Assembly: GCA_028015205.1 (NCBI GenBank)
Contig: CM051516.1
Coordinates: 53,076,230-53,140,229, forward strand
Direction of reading: 5' to 3'
DNA from: Mytilisepta virgata
Lineage: Eukaryota > Mollusca > Bivalvia > Mytilida > Mytilidae
Length of the DNA: 64,000 nucleotides
Below the pieces are notes generated by a model that was not told the origin of the DNA, did not search any database, and saw only the letters and a list, made by a program, of their open reading frames with translations. Shown piece by piece: positions 45,301 to 55,642 of the stretch (its first letter is position 1; each line of letters begins with the position of its first letter). Position numbers and translations under genes: made by a program.

Positions 45301-47581
45301 AATATGAACATCTAAAGAAAGGGTTCAAAATTACCATGAACCTAGCACAATATACAAGGACTTCGAAAATAACTCTATTCGGCTTCATTTACAGCATCAT
45401 GACGTGAAAATGACATCATATTTCTGCTTGAATAACTCAAATTCTTGAAAATGTCTGATTTTTAGCAGTGTGCCATGCACGTTTTGCTTCAGAAAACATT
45501 GTCCGCATTCAGGAACAAAAAAAATATTTTTATAAAAGATGTATATTATCCTAATGCATATTCATGCCAAATATGAAGTTGTTTCTTGCATGCAGAGGCA
45601 CTTTCCCGGTCCAAAATATGCGTGAGAATTGGCCAAAATCTTCAAAATCTAGGCATTTTCACAAAATTGTGTTATTGTGATTATGGCTTATTGCCAGAAC
45701 GATGTAAGAAATACGGAACTTTACTTCATTTACAACTAAGTAGGTATTTCAAGGTTATTTGTGCAACTATATCTTTAGCTTACTCGCAGTTTAATTTTTG
45801 GTAATATTTTAGGCCAAATAGGGGTCTTAACGCCCCTTTTCCTTTAGTACTGTAGACTTACTTTTATAATGAAAAGAAAGAGCTAATCTTTATCCGTTTG
45901 GCTGAACAGTTGCACATTGAAAATTATTCGAACAAAGGTAACACTAAATTTAAAACGAACCTAGATAAAACATACATTTTGTTATGTACAATGTATTAAT
46001 AAATTAATAATAAGCTCGTAATTACATTTCATTAATCTCAAGTACATGTACTATATAAACCGTTAAGAGAAACACCTACTCACATCTTTCTTAGCACAGC
46101 CCATTTTATAAACTTCTCGGAAATCATCTGTAAATGTCTGTGTTGTAAAACAATACTGTAAAAGAAAAGGTATGCAATATAACACTTTTCTTGTACATTT
46201 TTCCATTTTCTATTTTTAAGATAGAAAGAAGACCATCCATCATTAATTTTTGTCTGTATTTATAACCTGTTTTTTTCTTTCGATTTATATTATATAGTAT
46301 AGCATTACTAATACAATGTACAATGTACATACCTGATATATGGATATAAAACGGTTAGAAATAAGAAAATATTTGGACCTAATTATAATCATAAGTGTTA
46401 TATTGTTGGCAACGGTTTCAATCATTTATTAACTTTATAAGTGAAGTTTTCTTCACTCTATTGTTAGAAATAGAAATAATCTCTTCGTGCATCATGTCTG
46501 GTCCATGGCAATACACGTTCCCTTTTCGGGGTGTTATTTTTTACTTTTCTGTTTAACTGAGCGACAGTGTCCGACCAGCAGTTTTCACATTTTGACCCTG
46601 CTATCTAAATTATATACTGTTCAACTAATTCAAGCGTCCTCGTGTTGGTAATCATACTGTATTGCCTTTTAAAGTATATTTTAAACACCAGCTTGCAGGA
46701 TAGATAAGAGGGAGATTTGGGTACCAGTAATTTGTTTTGTGTCTGTACCAAGTCAGACTATCTTGATTCTCTGTTGTGTTTATATTTGTGTTTTATACTT
46801 TTTTATGTTACTATTTTATCCAGGGTTCTGGTCTATTAGGTGGCATTGATTGATTGGTATGTCATTGTTGACCTTTCCTGTTTTCAGTTTGGATTTTCAT
46901 CCAGTGATATTTTACTTACGTGGTCATAAGTTGGACAGTCTACTATTACTGTGCAATTGGCTGGGTGATCTGTTTCATGACATGTATAACACTTCAGTGC
47001 TATAAAATAAATACAAATTTACTCTTTTCTCGTATCATTGTAAATGAATTGTATATGTTTATCTTTATTTATCTATATTACATACATGTATTTGTTGATA
47101 CAATGTTGATGTATTGTACGAGTATTTTAACAACTTACATGTCTTTTTATGTCGAACTAGAAATTTTCGATACCAGAAAATATTGGAATAATTTACCAAG
47201 TTATATAAATGTGTAACTAATTAGTTATGAACCATTTCATATTTATTTCTAATTCATCTCGATTTTCGAATTATGTTATGTCTTGGAACATGATTGGTTA
47301 TTTAGGATATATTTGTGTGTACTATCTTACAATATAATACAAAAAAATCAAATGAAAAATTGGACTGAGTAAATGGTTGTAGGATTAACAATGCAAGTGT
47401 TTTGTAAAGCAGTGGTAACACAAGTTGTACTTACGACAATGACCACAGAATCTTGTACATATACTAGAGAAACAGCCATCTGCACACATTTCTGGAAACT
47501 TGGCAGACAAACGTTTGCACACATCTGTGTCCATGTCAGCACAGGTTTGTCCGTTGACAAGTATAAAGCAACCACCAAATA
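33389..47581 (-). CDS. Secreted mosaic protein ShKT-Ly6-ShKT-Ly6-C-type lectin (eleven exons, first exon missing)
   Basis: Minus-strand exons: 47435-47581, 46920-46999, 46084-46155, 44851-44998, 43552-43686, 42270-42343, 41674-41745, 38806-38986, 36269-36375, 34713-34803 and 33389-33612. All junctions are GT/AG, and the phases (1,0,0,1,1,0,0,1,0,1) match exactly, giving 442 residues to TAG. Numbering starts at the first full codon. Residues 1-11 look like the end of a signal peptide ('FGGCFILVNGQ'); 13-48 and about 157-193 are ShKT modules; about 51-126 and 195-277 are ten-cysteine Ly6/uPAR three-finger domains ending 'GGCCNTDKCNN' and 'GGCCKTDLCNG'; a Thr/Pro/Ala linker follows the second; about 304-442 is a C-type lectin domain. 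ShKT and Ly6 folds occur in many non-toxic secreted proteins, so no toxic role is implied. An extracellular recognition role (immunity, mucus or matrix) is inference. The start exon and promoter upstream of 47581 were not found. Confidence 0.8.
34140..34440 (+). repeat. Dispersed repeat in the last intron of the mosaic gene
   Basis: Shares 'gataccaattttgatgca', 'aatgttgaaaacca', 'gaagagcaaattca' and 'ggagatactccttagtttt' with 20760-21010 and 24010-24070. Confidence 0.6.
37626..37771. repeat. Foldback element, ~146 bp, in a mosaic-gene intron
   Basis: 'ggaaagtacaagac' and 'gaaaatct' on the left are matched by 'agattttctggtcttgtac' on the right, with further pairing through 'aagatttcc'/'ggaaatctt'. 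Open frames across it are artefacts of the inverted structure. Confidence 0.8.
38806..43686 (-). CDS. Second ShKT-Ly6 module of the mosaic gene (four exons)
   Basis: Exon 43552-43686 encodes an ShKT module ('ETCENIDNDICLRIS', then 'RICPRMCRKC'). Exons 42270-42343 ('QCYDCNDINRPEDC'), 41674-41745 ('ECFQLETLSIDLRPVFRLGC') and 38806-38986 ('LCQRFGGSPV' to 'GGCCKTDLCNG') make one Ly6 domain of ten cysteines. The last exon continues into a Thr/Pro/Ala linker ('TTAMPTTKAVPATTA') that is probably O-glycosylated. The acceptor of the last exon has a weak pyrimidine tract, so its exact edge is the least certain. The 2.7-kb intron before it carries a decayed retroelement. Confidence 0.78.
39060..41060 (+). 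pseudogene. Decayed reverse-transcriptase retroelement (Penelope-like by resemblance)
   Basis: Fragments in several frames from 39134 to 40740 match one reverse-transcriptase protein in order: 'IIAPASKAPNNIVF', 'LPALYWIPKLHQNP', 'RYIAGSDNCSTKPVS', 'GIPMGTNCAPLLADLF' near 40145, and 'SSNIPASPAYGVYVSQL' near 40482. Frameshifts separate the pieces, and the catalytic YxDD box reads Tyr-Ile-Ala-Asp at 40280-40291, so it is dead. No GIY-YIG endonuclease was seen. A 3' tail with 'tacgaagcaggaattgctta' runs to about 41060 and recurs at 48058. It sits in the intron between the seventh and eighth exons of the mosaic gene, in opposite orientation. Assignment to Penelope-like elements is from memory of related proteins and moderately sure. 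Confidence 0.72.
42541..42720 (+). repeat. 5' fragment of the Helitron-like family
   Basis: 'cgcctgaatcgctcatctgg' near 42545 resembles the 'cctgtatcgctcacctgg' start of the family; no 3' end follows. Confidence 0.45.
42812..42902. repeat. Foldback, 91 bp
   Basis: The outer arms 'ttcactaaaggtcgtgagag' and 'ctcttgcgactttagtgaa' are inverted copies, and 'gttacgac'/'gtcgtaac' extends the stem. It lies in an intron of the mosaic gene. Confidence 0.75.
43441..43545 (+). repeat. 35-bp minisatellite, three units, beside a splice donor
   Basis: Units start at 43441, 43476 and 43511 with 'tggttcctcgcttattcaat' and 'tctgacatttata'. The array ends next to the GTAAGT donor (43546-43551) of the second ShKT exon of the mosaic gene. 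Confidence 0.8.
44121..44372 (+). repeat. Dispersed repeat, copy of the 13558 family
   Basis: 'ccttccttataccgg', 'acatgggcagcatggc', 'tgcatgtattgtttt' and 'tcgttgttctccg' occur in the same order as at 13558. It lies in an intron of the mosaic gene. Confidence 0.7.
44851..47581 (-). CDS. First ShKT-Ly6 module of the mosaic gene (four exons)
   Basis: Exon 47435-47581 holds a signal-peptide end and an ShKT module ('QTCADMDTDVC' to 'CTRFCGHC'). Its acceptor is 'cttgtatttag', and an in-frame TAG lies just upstream, so the start codon must be in an earlier exon. Exons 46920-46999 ('KCYTCHETDHPANC'), 46084-46155 ('YCFTTQTFTDDFREVYKMGC') and 44851-44998 ('ICQQQVNNGRRS' to 'GGCCNTDKCNN') form a ten-cysteine Ly6 domain, followed by a 25-residue linker. 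Exon sizes and phases mirror those of the second module (80/74, 72/72 nt, then a phase-0-to-1 exon). Confidence 0.8.
45255..45845 (+). repeat. Possible short element bounded by C/G-rich hairpins
   Basis: Opens with 'gggggctttaagcccccc', a hairpin, and closes with 'aggggtcttaacgcccctt', a similar weaker one; no gene inside. It lies in an intron of the mosaic gene. The limits and nature are uncertain. Confidence 0.35.
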
Positions 47582-47798
47582 CTAAATACAAGATAAATAA
47601 CTAACATGAAGATTCAACACTTTGATGAGCAGTTTTTAGCTCATCGTTGAAGACCTTTGAGGTGATAAACAACGATAAAAATGGTGTACAATGTATATTT
47701 GCTTTTTGTATTATGTTCAGGTATTGCATGAGTTAATTGTGCATTGATCCAATATCCGTCTTTTATAGTATATTGCTGATTTATTTTCTTTATTTTGC

Positions 47799-48036
47799 CT
47801 CGGTGGCCGAGTGGTCTAGGTAGTTCGCCATGACTGCTAATAATCACTGAGGTTGTGAGTTCGAATCTCACCTGTGGCGGGGTGTGTTCAACTCTGATCT
47901 AATAATTGACAAGGATTGCAAATTTTCCTACCGAAGGTCGGTGGTTCTCCGGCTTCCTCCACCAATAAAAACTGGCCGCCGCGAAATAGCCAAATGTGCT
48001 GGAAACGGCGTAAAACCCCAACTAAACAAACAAAAA
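47799..48036 (+). mobile_element. tRNA-derived SINE, second long copy
   Basis: Same order as at 17265: 'cggtggccgagtggtctagg', 'gttgtgagttcgaatctcac', 'cctaccgaaggtcggtgg', 'aactggccgccgcg' and 'actaaacaaacaaa'. Flanking duplication is weak ('tattttcttt' against 'tatattcttt'), so this copy looks older. Confidence 0.82.
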
Positions 48037-48057
48037 TATATTCTTTCTTGGAAAACA

Positions 48058-48185
48058 ACGGGTGCTGGATACGAAGCAGGATTTGCTTTCCATTAACTAC
48101 CATGTATGATCGGTCCTGGTTTTTATATGAGTTTGCGTTGTGAATAGTTTTTTTATTATCTTTTACTATGTTGATTTGTGTTCAC
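48058..48185 (+). repeat. Retroelement 3'-tail fragment
   Basis: 'gatacgaagcaggatttgct' and 'ctggtttttatatgagttt' match the tail of the decayed retroelement at 40790-40880. Confidence 0.6.
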
Positions 48186-50439
48186 GGGTTTGTTTATCCT
48201 TCTTAATTACGATTTACGGGTTTCTTTCTATTTATTTCTGAATAACGATTGTGATAGAAAATAGTCTACTATAACTACATACATAGAACAAAATGTAACG
48301 CCTCCATGTCGACAGAATACGGTCCACTAACACTGTGTTCTTCTTATCTTATTTCGCTAGATTACGGTCAGGATAAAATTAGTACATTACATGTATTAGG
48401 TGACATGATTCTAGTTTCTCGATGTATAACTAGTTTGATCTTTTAACTGAATATAACATTAGCGAGGAAAAATGTCATCCACTGATGAAGGTATAAAAGC
48501 AAAAACAAAAATGTCAAAAAGAAAAAAAAGTAACTGAATGTGGGCCTGCACGTGAAAATAATAAGTAAAATCGATTTTTCCTGAAGGATTTTTTGGACCA
48601 TCCCATTTTTATTTGGTCATTTTTTTTTAAAATAGTGATATCTATATTATACTAAAATTAAGGGCTCGATTTCTTTGGGCCGTCATCATGTAACAACTAC
48701 AATAGACACACTTCAAATCAGATTGAGGATGAATGTGTTGTCCACGTTTAGGTCGACACGTTTCTTTGAATGCTGGAATTATCGATAAGTTAACACGATC
48801 CGAACCAATCCGACATGTTTCCGTGCTTCGTCATTCGCCTCCACTTCCGTTCTAAGGATAACTATTCAGCTATAAGGTGATCAGAGGTAACCGGGCGGTT
48901 AGTTACTGATAGTTGTAATTAATTTTAGATGTGATAACAAAGACATGATACCAATCTAACAAATTTAGGTTTTTTAATATTATCAAATTTATAGTGACTT
49001 TTACATCACAACAACCCGGTGCATATCGCTCTGTAATGTAACAAAACACTGTTCAAAGTGTCAAAACATGAATTTTGACCTAGTAACATTTTAAAATATT
49101 ATTGGTTCCTGGTATTCTTAAGAAAAACCTCCAAACCGTTATCAAATAAACAAACTGATTTCTTTGTTTCAAACTGTTATTTTTATACTTCTGTGCACAC
49201 TATGACGTCTCACGACTTTAAACCTAAATAGAACAAATGTGTGTCTCACTATCCTTAACATTTTCCACCCATAATTTTCCCTGTTAATCTTTCAGTAGTA
49301 CTTCTAACAGACAAGACAAGCAAACATAAAAAAATAAGAATAGAATTTGACCTTTTTTCGGTAGAATAATTTAACAATAACTATAAAGTTGTTTTTGCTG
49401 ATACCTTATAATTTGAAGGAGAAACAACTCATTTGATGTGTCTCCAGATCCTTTTCAACAAGTTTGCATACAAATTAACAAAAAAAAACAAAAAAAAAAC
49501 AACAAAAATTTCAAAAGATATCTTGTTGATATATTTCACGTTTCTGAGGAGAATTGCTAACAATTATAATTGTGAAAGGGACACAACTCCTATGTTGTAA
49601 AAGGAAACCCGGTGATAGCTGATGACTACACAAGTAATAGCTTTTTCAATAGATATATTACTACACAGTTTTTTTAAGTATGTGTTTTGATGGCTTTTTT
49701 TGGCTGTATTTTTTTAATAAAGGATATTCAAAAATTTTATACTTATTTTTTTTTAAATTGCCATACAGATATATCATGTATATGTAATAGCCTTTATCTT
49801 TAAGTGACATTTGACGATATCTATGACAATATTTATGTTGTGAAATGTATGATTGTGGTAAAATATGTAAAATTTAACAATCATACATGTAAATACAATA
49901 AGGCTATTAATAAAAAGTACAAGGACTAAACAATTACCACGACCTGACTTGGGACAGGCACAGGAGACATGTGGTATTTAGTACATTAGGAAGATTCTAA
50001 GTGATATTTGTACAGGAGACATGTGGTATTTAGTACATTAGGAAGATTCTAAGTGATATTTGTATTTCTAATTGTCTTAAATCATGAAGTATAAGTTGTT
50101 TAAATAAACCGATGCAACAGTCTCAAACGACAGCTAATCCCCTGGCCCGTTAGTTTGTAATAGGAAACACACATAATGTAATATTTAGAATCTTAGCAGT
50201 GGACCTTATTGCAAAACATATCCAGAATAATAAATAAATGAATTTTCAATATGTATTCAGTCAATGTGTCTATAAATAGACCGCTATTTGTCTATCCATA
50301 TAATGCAGATATACAGGTACGACAGTGTGAAACACGCTTTATAAAACAACAAACTAAAAGCGCCAAATGAAGTTCTGTGTTTTATTAGACAGAAAAGCGA
50401 AAAGTTTAAATCTTTAGTACGGTAAACTGAATAAATATT
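48186..50439. other. Intergenic; upstream of the mosaic gene
   Basis: No firm exon. The start exon of the mosaic gene is expected on the minus strand upstream of 47581, here or just beyond, but a short phase-1 exon could not be singled out by eye. A GC-richer block at 48650-48905 ends in 'gtaaccgggcggttagttac' and may be an old element. Confidence 0.4.
49960..50063 (+). repeat. Perfect tandem duplication of 52 bp
   Basis: Two adjacent copies start at 49960 and 50012 with 'acaggagacatgtggtattt' and are identical over the unit. Confidence 0.9.
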
Positions 50440-50469
50440 GTATGTTGTACAGCCCGTGACGATTTCCCC

Positions 50470-50620
50470 TAGTTTAGGTGATGCTATCTCGTAATCATGT
50501 ACGGACTCGCATCCGCAGATCAGCTATTCCAGTTGACTGACCAATCAGAGGCCCTTGATCATGCATGCATTCATCTCATGATATTGGGACGGCCAATCAG
50601 GAGTGTTATTCTGGTCCTTT
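50470..50620. promoter_or_regulatory. Possible promoter region with two CCAAT motifs
   Basis: A locally GC-richer stretch contains 'gaccaatcag' near 50540 and 'ggccaatcag' near 50590, about 50 bases apart. It is one candidate for a promoter upstream of the minus-strand mosaic gene, but no transcript start supports it, and the same motif occurs inside repeats elsewhere in the window. Confidence 0.2.
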
Positions 50621-50760
50621 TTAACGACTGGTTCCCTCTGTTTAGCTTTTGATTACTTATCCCGTCTCGACGGGAATGATACTGTGTTTCAAATATCATT
50701 CGGATAAGTTTGAATACTTTTTTGTAGTTGCGTCTTTGCATTTCTAAGAGGAAAACCAAT

Positions 50761-53314
50761 AATCAGAAGAAATATGTACAGTATTTTTCTGCCAATCTAA
50801 TTTTATCAGTAATTCAAGTTTTAACAGTAAAAGTAATTTTAATTGGTAAGCATCTGGTTGCGTTCAATTTTAGATGAGCAATTCGTTAGTCGGGCCGTGT
50901 TTTTTAAAGCTAAAATTTGAACTTATTTAGCAAAACCCTTCAAAGATTTGCAATTATGAGTAATAAAAGTGTTTTAAATAAGGAATTAATTGGTGCGTAA
51001 TCTTAACCAAATGAGCAACAAAATTATTTTTTTTGCCACATTCAGTTTTGTGTGGATTGGTCTCGTTTACACAGCAATGGACTCTTATTAATATAATATT
51101 TTGTAAATTTCAAATAAATTTTCCGCCAAGAAAATCTTGTGTGTTTCACGAATCCTGTGACCATTTTGAATATTTACAAAAAATATTTTCTTCATCTTCA
51201 GATTGTAATTTTAATCCAGGCCAAATGAAATTGAACTACAACACGCAGTTATTCTTAATAATTAAACGTTAAACAAATTATTGGATAAGAGAAAAGGTTA
51301 ACTATGGTATCAAACTAATCAAACCTTTAAAGAGACTTTCCACAAAGGATATAGTTACGATACTGTTGTCAAGTCATTAAAGATGGCATTTTTGGGAATT
51401 AATATTGATTCACTCATAGGGTCTTTGCATCGGAAATAAACAGATTTATTCTAAAACCAGTTGTTGGCATGATACGGGTTATGTTCTTCTCGTATAATTT
51501 ATGATGGCATGATACTAAACCCCTAACGAGAGGGATTGTGGGTAATTCTCTATATGATATAGACATAATCTTTCGATCAGTTTAATTGAGGTCTGAGGCT
51601 GGCATATCAGTAACTAGTAGTAGTCCTTTGTTAATATATATTGATCATTATCATTTTGCTTAGTTTTTTCAGTGTGCTTGTTTATTCCACATTGGCTAGA
51701 GGTATATGGGGAGGGTTGGGATCTGACAAAACATGTTTCATCCCGCCGCATTTTTGCGCATGTCCCAAGTCTGTTTTTTTTAAATTTTGGTTCATTTTTA
51801 TGTTTCGGAGTTTAGTGTGCCGTCCATTTTGCTGAACTAGTATACATTATTGTTTAGGGACCAGCTGAAGCCGCCTCCGGGTGCGGGATTTTCTCGCTGC
51901 GTTGAAGACCCATTGGTAGCCTTGAGCTGTTTTCTGCTCTTTGGTCGGGTTGTTGTCTCTTTGACACATTCCAGATACTAATCAAATTCACAAATGCTGA
52001 ATTTGGTATCTGAGTTGATTTTGATAAATTAATGTATGTGTCCTTTCTTTATTATTTATCCTGCAATCAGTGTTACAACAGACAAATACTGCATTCCGTT
52101 TGATTTTTCAAAAAATACTTTTCCACAAATATTCTTTTGTTCAAATTATTTGTACAACCTCGTTATCTTTTAAAATTGTCAAATTGTCATTATTTTTTCC
52201 TCGGTTGGACATGTTTCCGAAAACTAGTTCATTACGCGTGCAGATATAAACACGACTTTTCATAGAGTTACACGAGGCCTAAAGTGTTTTTAAATCATAA
52301 GAAATAATCATTTTGATGTCGATATTTCAGGATAATATTATTGTACTATAAAAGGGTATAGATAATATTTGTATTCGGCTCGGAACTTGGGGAAGATGCT
52401 CGGCAAAGGCCTCGCATTATTCAGAGTTCCGTTGCCTCATACAACTCTTTTCTATATTCTTTTATTGTTTACATATATTGAATATATATTGTTTTAAACA
52501 TACAAATTATTACTAAATTGTCATTCAAAATGCGTATCTCTTCAGTATGCTGACGCTGCATCACACATACTACATCTAGAGTGATATGTGACATTTCTAT
52601 GAACATTTTTTATTTGTGACTTTTCAGTTAATATTTTGTGTTAAAAATATGAATTTTTAGTGCTGTATATCTATACATATTTGTGCTTCATCTGTTTTAT
52701 CTATTTTATTTAATTCTTCTGTGACTGTGTTGAAGATATGAATGTTTAACATGTTTAATGTTGTAAAGTTATGAATATTTGTGCTACATCAACTTCATTA
52801 ATCACAGTTAATTTGTTTTATGTGTGCCTGTTTTTAAATATTATATTATGCTTAAGATTGACTAATAAATTATATTTCTAGTACAGACTATAGCTGATCA
52901 TCTTTTGTTCACTAATTAGTGTCATTACATCAACATTCCAATTCTGCCCACAACAGTTTTACCTGTAATTTTTAAAATTGGGCAGAACGAGAACACACCT
53001 TCTCTGAGTTATAGTTACTAGTATATAATTATAAAAAATATTACTTATCAACAGGAAAGTATTTCACGATTGTTATGATTTTGTACAGAATAAGAATAAG
53101 ACAGAGAAATGAATCTCTCGTCATATTATTTTGCTGTTCACTTGAAAATATAGAAATTTGTTCTATGAAGTTCCTTTTACGAGTATTAATGTTCTCAGAA
53201 GATGGGTACTAAATTTAAATACTGACAAATTGTGTTCGTTTTACTGTGAAACTAATTCGGATAATCACTGCTGCTAATCGGAAAGTGTCGCACTATTAAA
53301 TGAGATATATATAG
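50761..53314. other. Intergenic, no gene seen
   Basis: Holds a retroelement tail (51700-51975) and an imperfect foldback near 52345-52465 ('tattcggctcggaac' against its diverged complement). A short 'ttctgccca'/'tgggcagaa' inverted pair lies at 52945-52990. Confidence 0.4.
51700..51975 (+). repeat. Retroelement 3'-tail repeat ('ggaccagctgaagccgcctc')
   Basis: Contains 'tgtttcatcccgccgcattt', 'ctccgggtgcgggattttct' and 'ggttgttgtctctttgacac', a tail I recognise as very common in mussel sequence. No attached coding region. Confidence 0.65.
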
Positions 53315-53399
53315 AATAATAGGTAGTTTCGATTTTGATACTGGCTATATTATGTGGAATATCTAGACGAGCAAGAAGGGCGAGTCTAGATATTCAGTA

Positions 53400-53469
<70 letters not shown>

Positions 53470-53497
53470 AGTATCAAAAACGAAACTACGTATTATT
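53315..53497. mobile_element. MITE with 34-bp inverted ends around a (TA)n run
   Basis: The left end 'ggtagtttcgattttgatac' is mirrored by 'gtatcaaaaacgaaactac' on the right, and the match continues to 'aataat'/'attatt'. Inside are an inverted pair 'atatctaga'/'tctagatat' and about 60 bases of alternating TA (53401-53466). The TA run makes an open frame of alternating Tyr and Ile, which is meaningless. Confidence 0.75.
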
Positions 53498-53714
53498 CAT
53501 TTCATCGGTTATTCATTTTTTTCTGAAAAATATCACTTTTTTAACTAATTTTAATGTGCACTATTTTTCATAGCGGAAGAAGTTTGTAATATGATTGACT
53601 AATCATTGGCGAGTTACATCATTAATTTCCGTAATTCATTTTCATTGGACAATCAGATAAGTAGATCCTTCCACATTACGTCACACAATATATTGCCTAA
53701 TATTTTCAGTGTTT

Positions 53715-53955
53715 CAGTGATACAGCCTGCATGTGATACTCGAAATGGTCCTTAGGTGGTTCTCTTTCAGAAATATATATCTGATGACTTGTCCGTCATC
53801 CAGGATAGCCGCCAGGATAGTCGAAAATATTTTAACAATGGACCCTATTGCGAATTTACTTAAAGATCTTCTTGTCTGAAACAACTTGGCCAATTGGAAC
53901 AAAAATTTGAAGTAATGGTCCTTAGTTGTTCCTCTTTCATAATTATATCCAAGGC
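53715..53955 (+). repeat. Helitron-like family fragment
   Basis: Shares 'ggtccttaggtggttctctt', 'cttggccaattggaac' and similar blocks with the copy at 62861-63345, in part in the opposite orientation. Ends are lost. Confidence 0.45.
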
Positions 53956-54049
53956 AAAAAGATCAAAGGAAATATGTTCGAATTGCCGATAATCAACTTA
54001 ACCATTCCCATGACAGAATTATTGAGAATAAAATAAATAAATATAACCT

Positions 54050-54330
54050 GATTAAAGATGCTCGCTGGTCATGTTTTGGTCGTTTTGTCAGATTTTCGGA
54101 ATCCTCGGGTTTTATCCATTTCATAAACATGAAATGTTTTGCCCATGAACCCCCACTTTTATAATTTTATAATTCAATCATATATACCTTAAAATGGTAT
54201 TTGACAAAATGTTATGAAATCCTTTTTATTTTTTCATACATCTTTGAGAGATAGAGTTGTCAACGCAAAGACAATGAAAAATCCAGAGAAAACCGATTTC
54301 CTGCAAATTTTCAAGGCCTTATAGCTCTAA
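54050..54330 (-). mobile_element. Diverged relative of the TA-flanked MITE
   Basis: Opens with 'aagatgctcgctggtcatg', the reverse-complement type of the MITE end at 16106, followed by a region with 'ggttttatccat' that matches the inverted interior of 15717-16106. The other end is not clear. Confidence 0.5.
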
Positions 54331-54375
54331 AATGAGCACATATATGGCACGCCGTTTTTATATTTATTCAAATTC

Positions 54376-54650
54376 CAAGATATCTTATTTATTTTACAAG
54401 ATATCTTATTAAGTAAATAAGATATCTTATTAAGTTAATAAGATATCTCTATAAGTTAATAAGATATCTCTATTAGTTAATAAGATATCTCCATTAGTTA
54501 ATAAGATATCTCTATTAGTTAATCAGATATCTCTATTAGTTAATAAGATATCTCCATTAGTTAATAAGATATCTCTATTAGTTAATAAGATATCTCTATA
54601 AGTTTATAAGATATCTCTATTAGTTTATAAGATATCTCTATTATTAACAA
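54376..54650 (+). repeat. 21-bp tandem repeat, about 12 units
   Basis: Units read 'taagatatctctattagtta' with single-base variants (ctcca, cttat). GATATC recurs in every unit. Confidence 0.9.
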
Positions 54651-54655
54651 TATTT

Positions 54656-55642
54656 AACTAAATAAGAAATTGAATAAATATAACAAGGGCGTGCCATACA
54701 CATGAACCTATATTTTTTTCTTGCTTATTTGTTTACTATTCATATGTTCTCTCAAACTAAAACATCTATTTCAAATCCCACTTATTTCCTATCAGACCAG
54801 CGGTCATCCTTAAGTGAAATAGAAATCAGCAGTTACATATAGTTTCTACATTTACTTAATATCCGTTTTTCTCATCAAATACATTGTAATTGGAAAAGTG
54901 AATAGTATTTATTCTAAGATGTCGGAAATACGTCTGCAATATATAAAGATTTTATAGTGTAAATATCCAAGCCTTTATTCGGGTTTGAATGTGATACAAT
55001 AAACAAAGTACTTCATTAAGTTCTGCTGAAAAGTTAATGGTATTTTTCATTCCGCCAAACCAGGCTAGCAGGAGAAAGAGAAAAAAATCACGTTTTAATG
55101 GTTTTAATTTCAAAACTAGAGGTTCATCTGGCTTCTATTAGCCCATTTAAAATACAAGCTTTTTTGTATCCAGAAGGCTGATAAAGAAACGCAAAATGTC
55201 AAAGTGACCTTGACATCTCATCTTTGTCCAAAAAGGTGGATCATTTGCATCTGCCCCTCCATGTGAGATTCCTGCGAACGTCGGCCACAATCTGTCCATT
55301 ACTTCCTGAGCAAATGAAAACAAAATCATTTCCCATATGGTTTCCATGGAAACTTTGAGCAGCCGCAGCTGTCGTGTGAGATGATAAAACTCAAACAAAA
55401 CTGGACCATTTGTAGATGGTATTACTGTCATCTATCACCAGAACATTTCATAATGTAGTTTTAGCGGTGTAGACTTTTGAAAATTGGCCAATCAAAATCA
55501 AAAATGGCTTCTTGCAACCAAGTTGTTCATCCAAAACCAAAGGTGGATCATTTGTAGAGGTCCTTCCAAACATTATTCATACCAACATCGGTTACAATCT
55601 GCTCATTACTTCCTGAGCAAAAGAAATTTTCTATGGAAAAAA
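54656..55642. other. Intergenic; degenerate repeats
   Basis: No gene. At 55230-55320 and 55540-55630 two copies of a unit with 'ggtggatcatttg' and 'cattacttcctgagcaaa' are recognisable, in the style of the Helitron-like interior repeats. Confidence 0.45.

Noticed and set aside
47385..47591. Taking 47591 as the start codon of the mosaic gene
   Set aside because: It is TTG in the proposed frame, with a TAG just upstream and a strong splice acceptor between them and the domain. The true start must be in an upstream exon.
53335..53526. 63-codon frame with alternating Tyr-Ile
   Set aside because: A translation of the (TA)n microsatellite.
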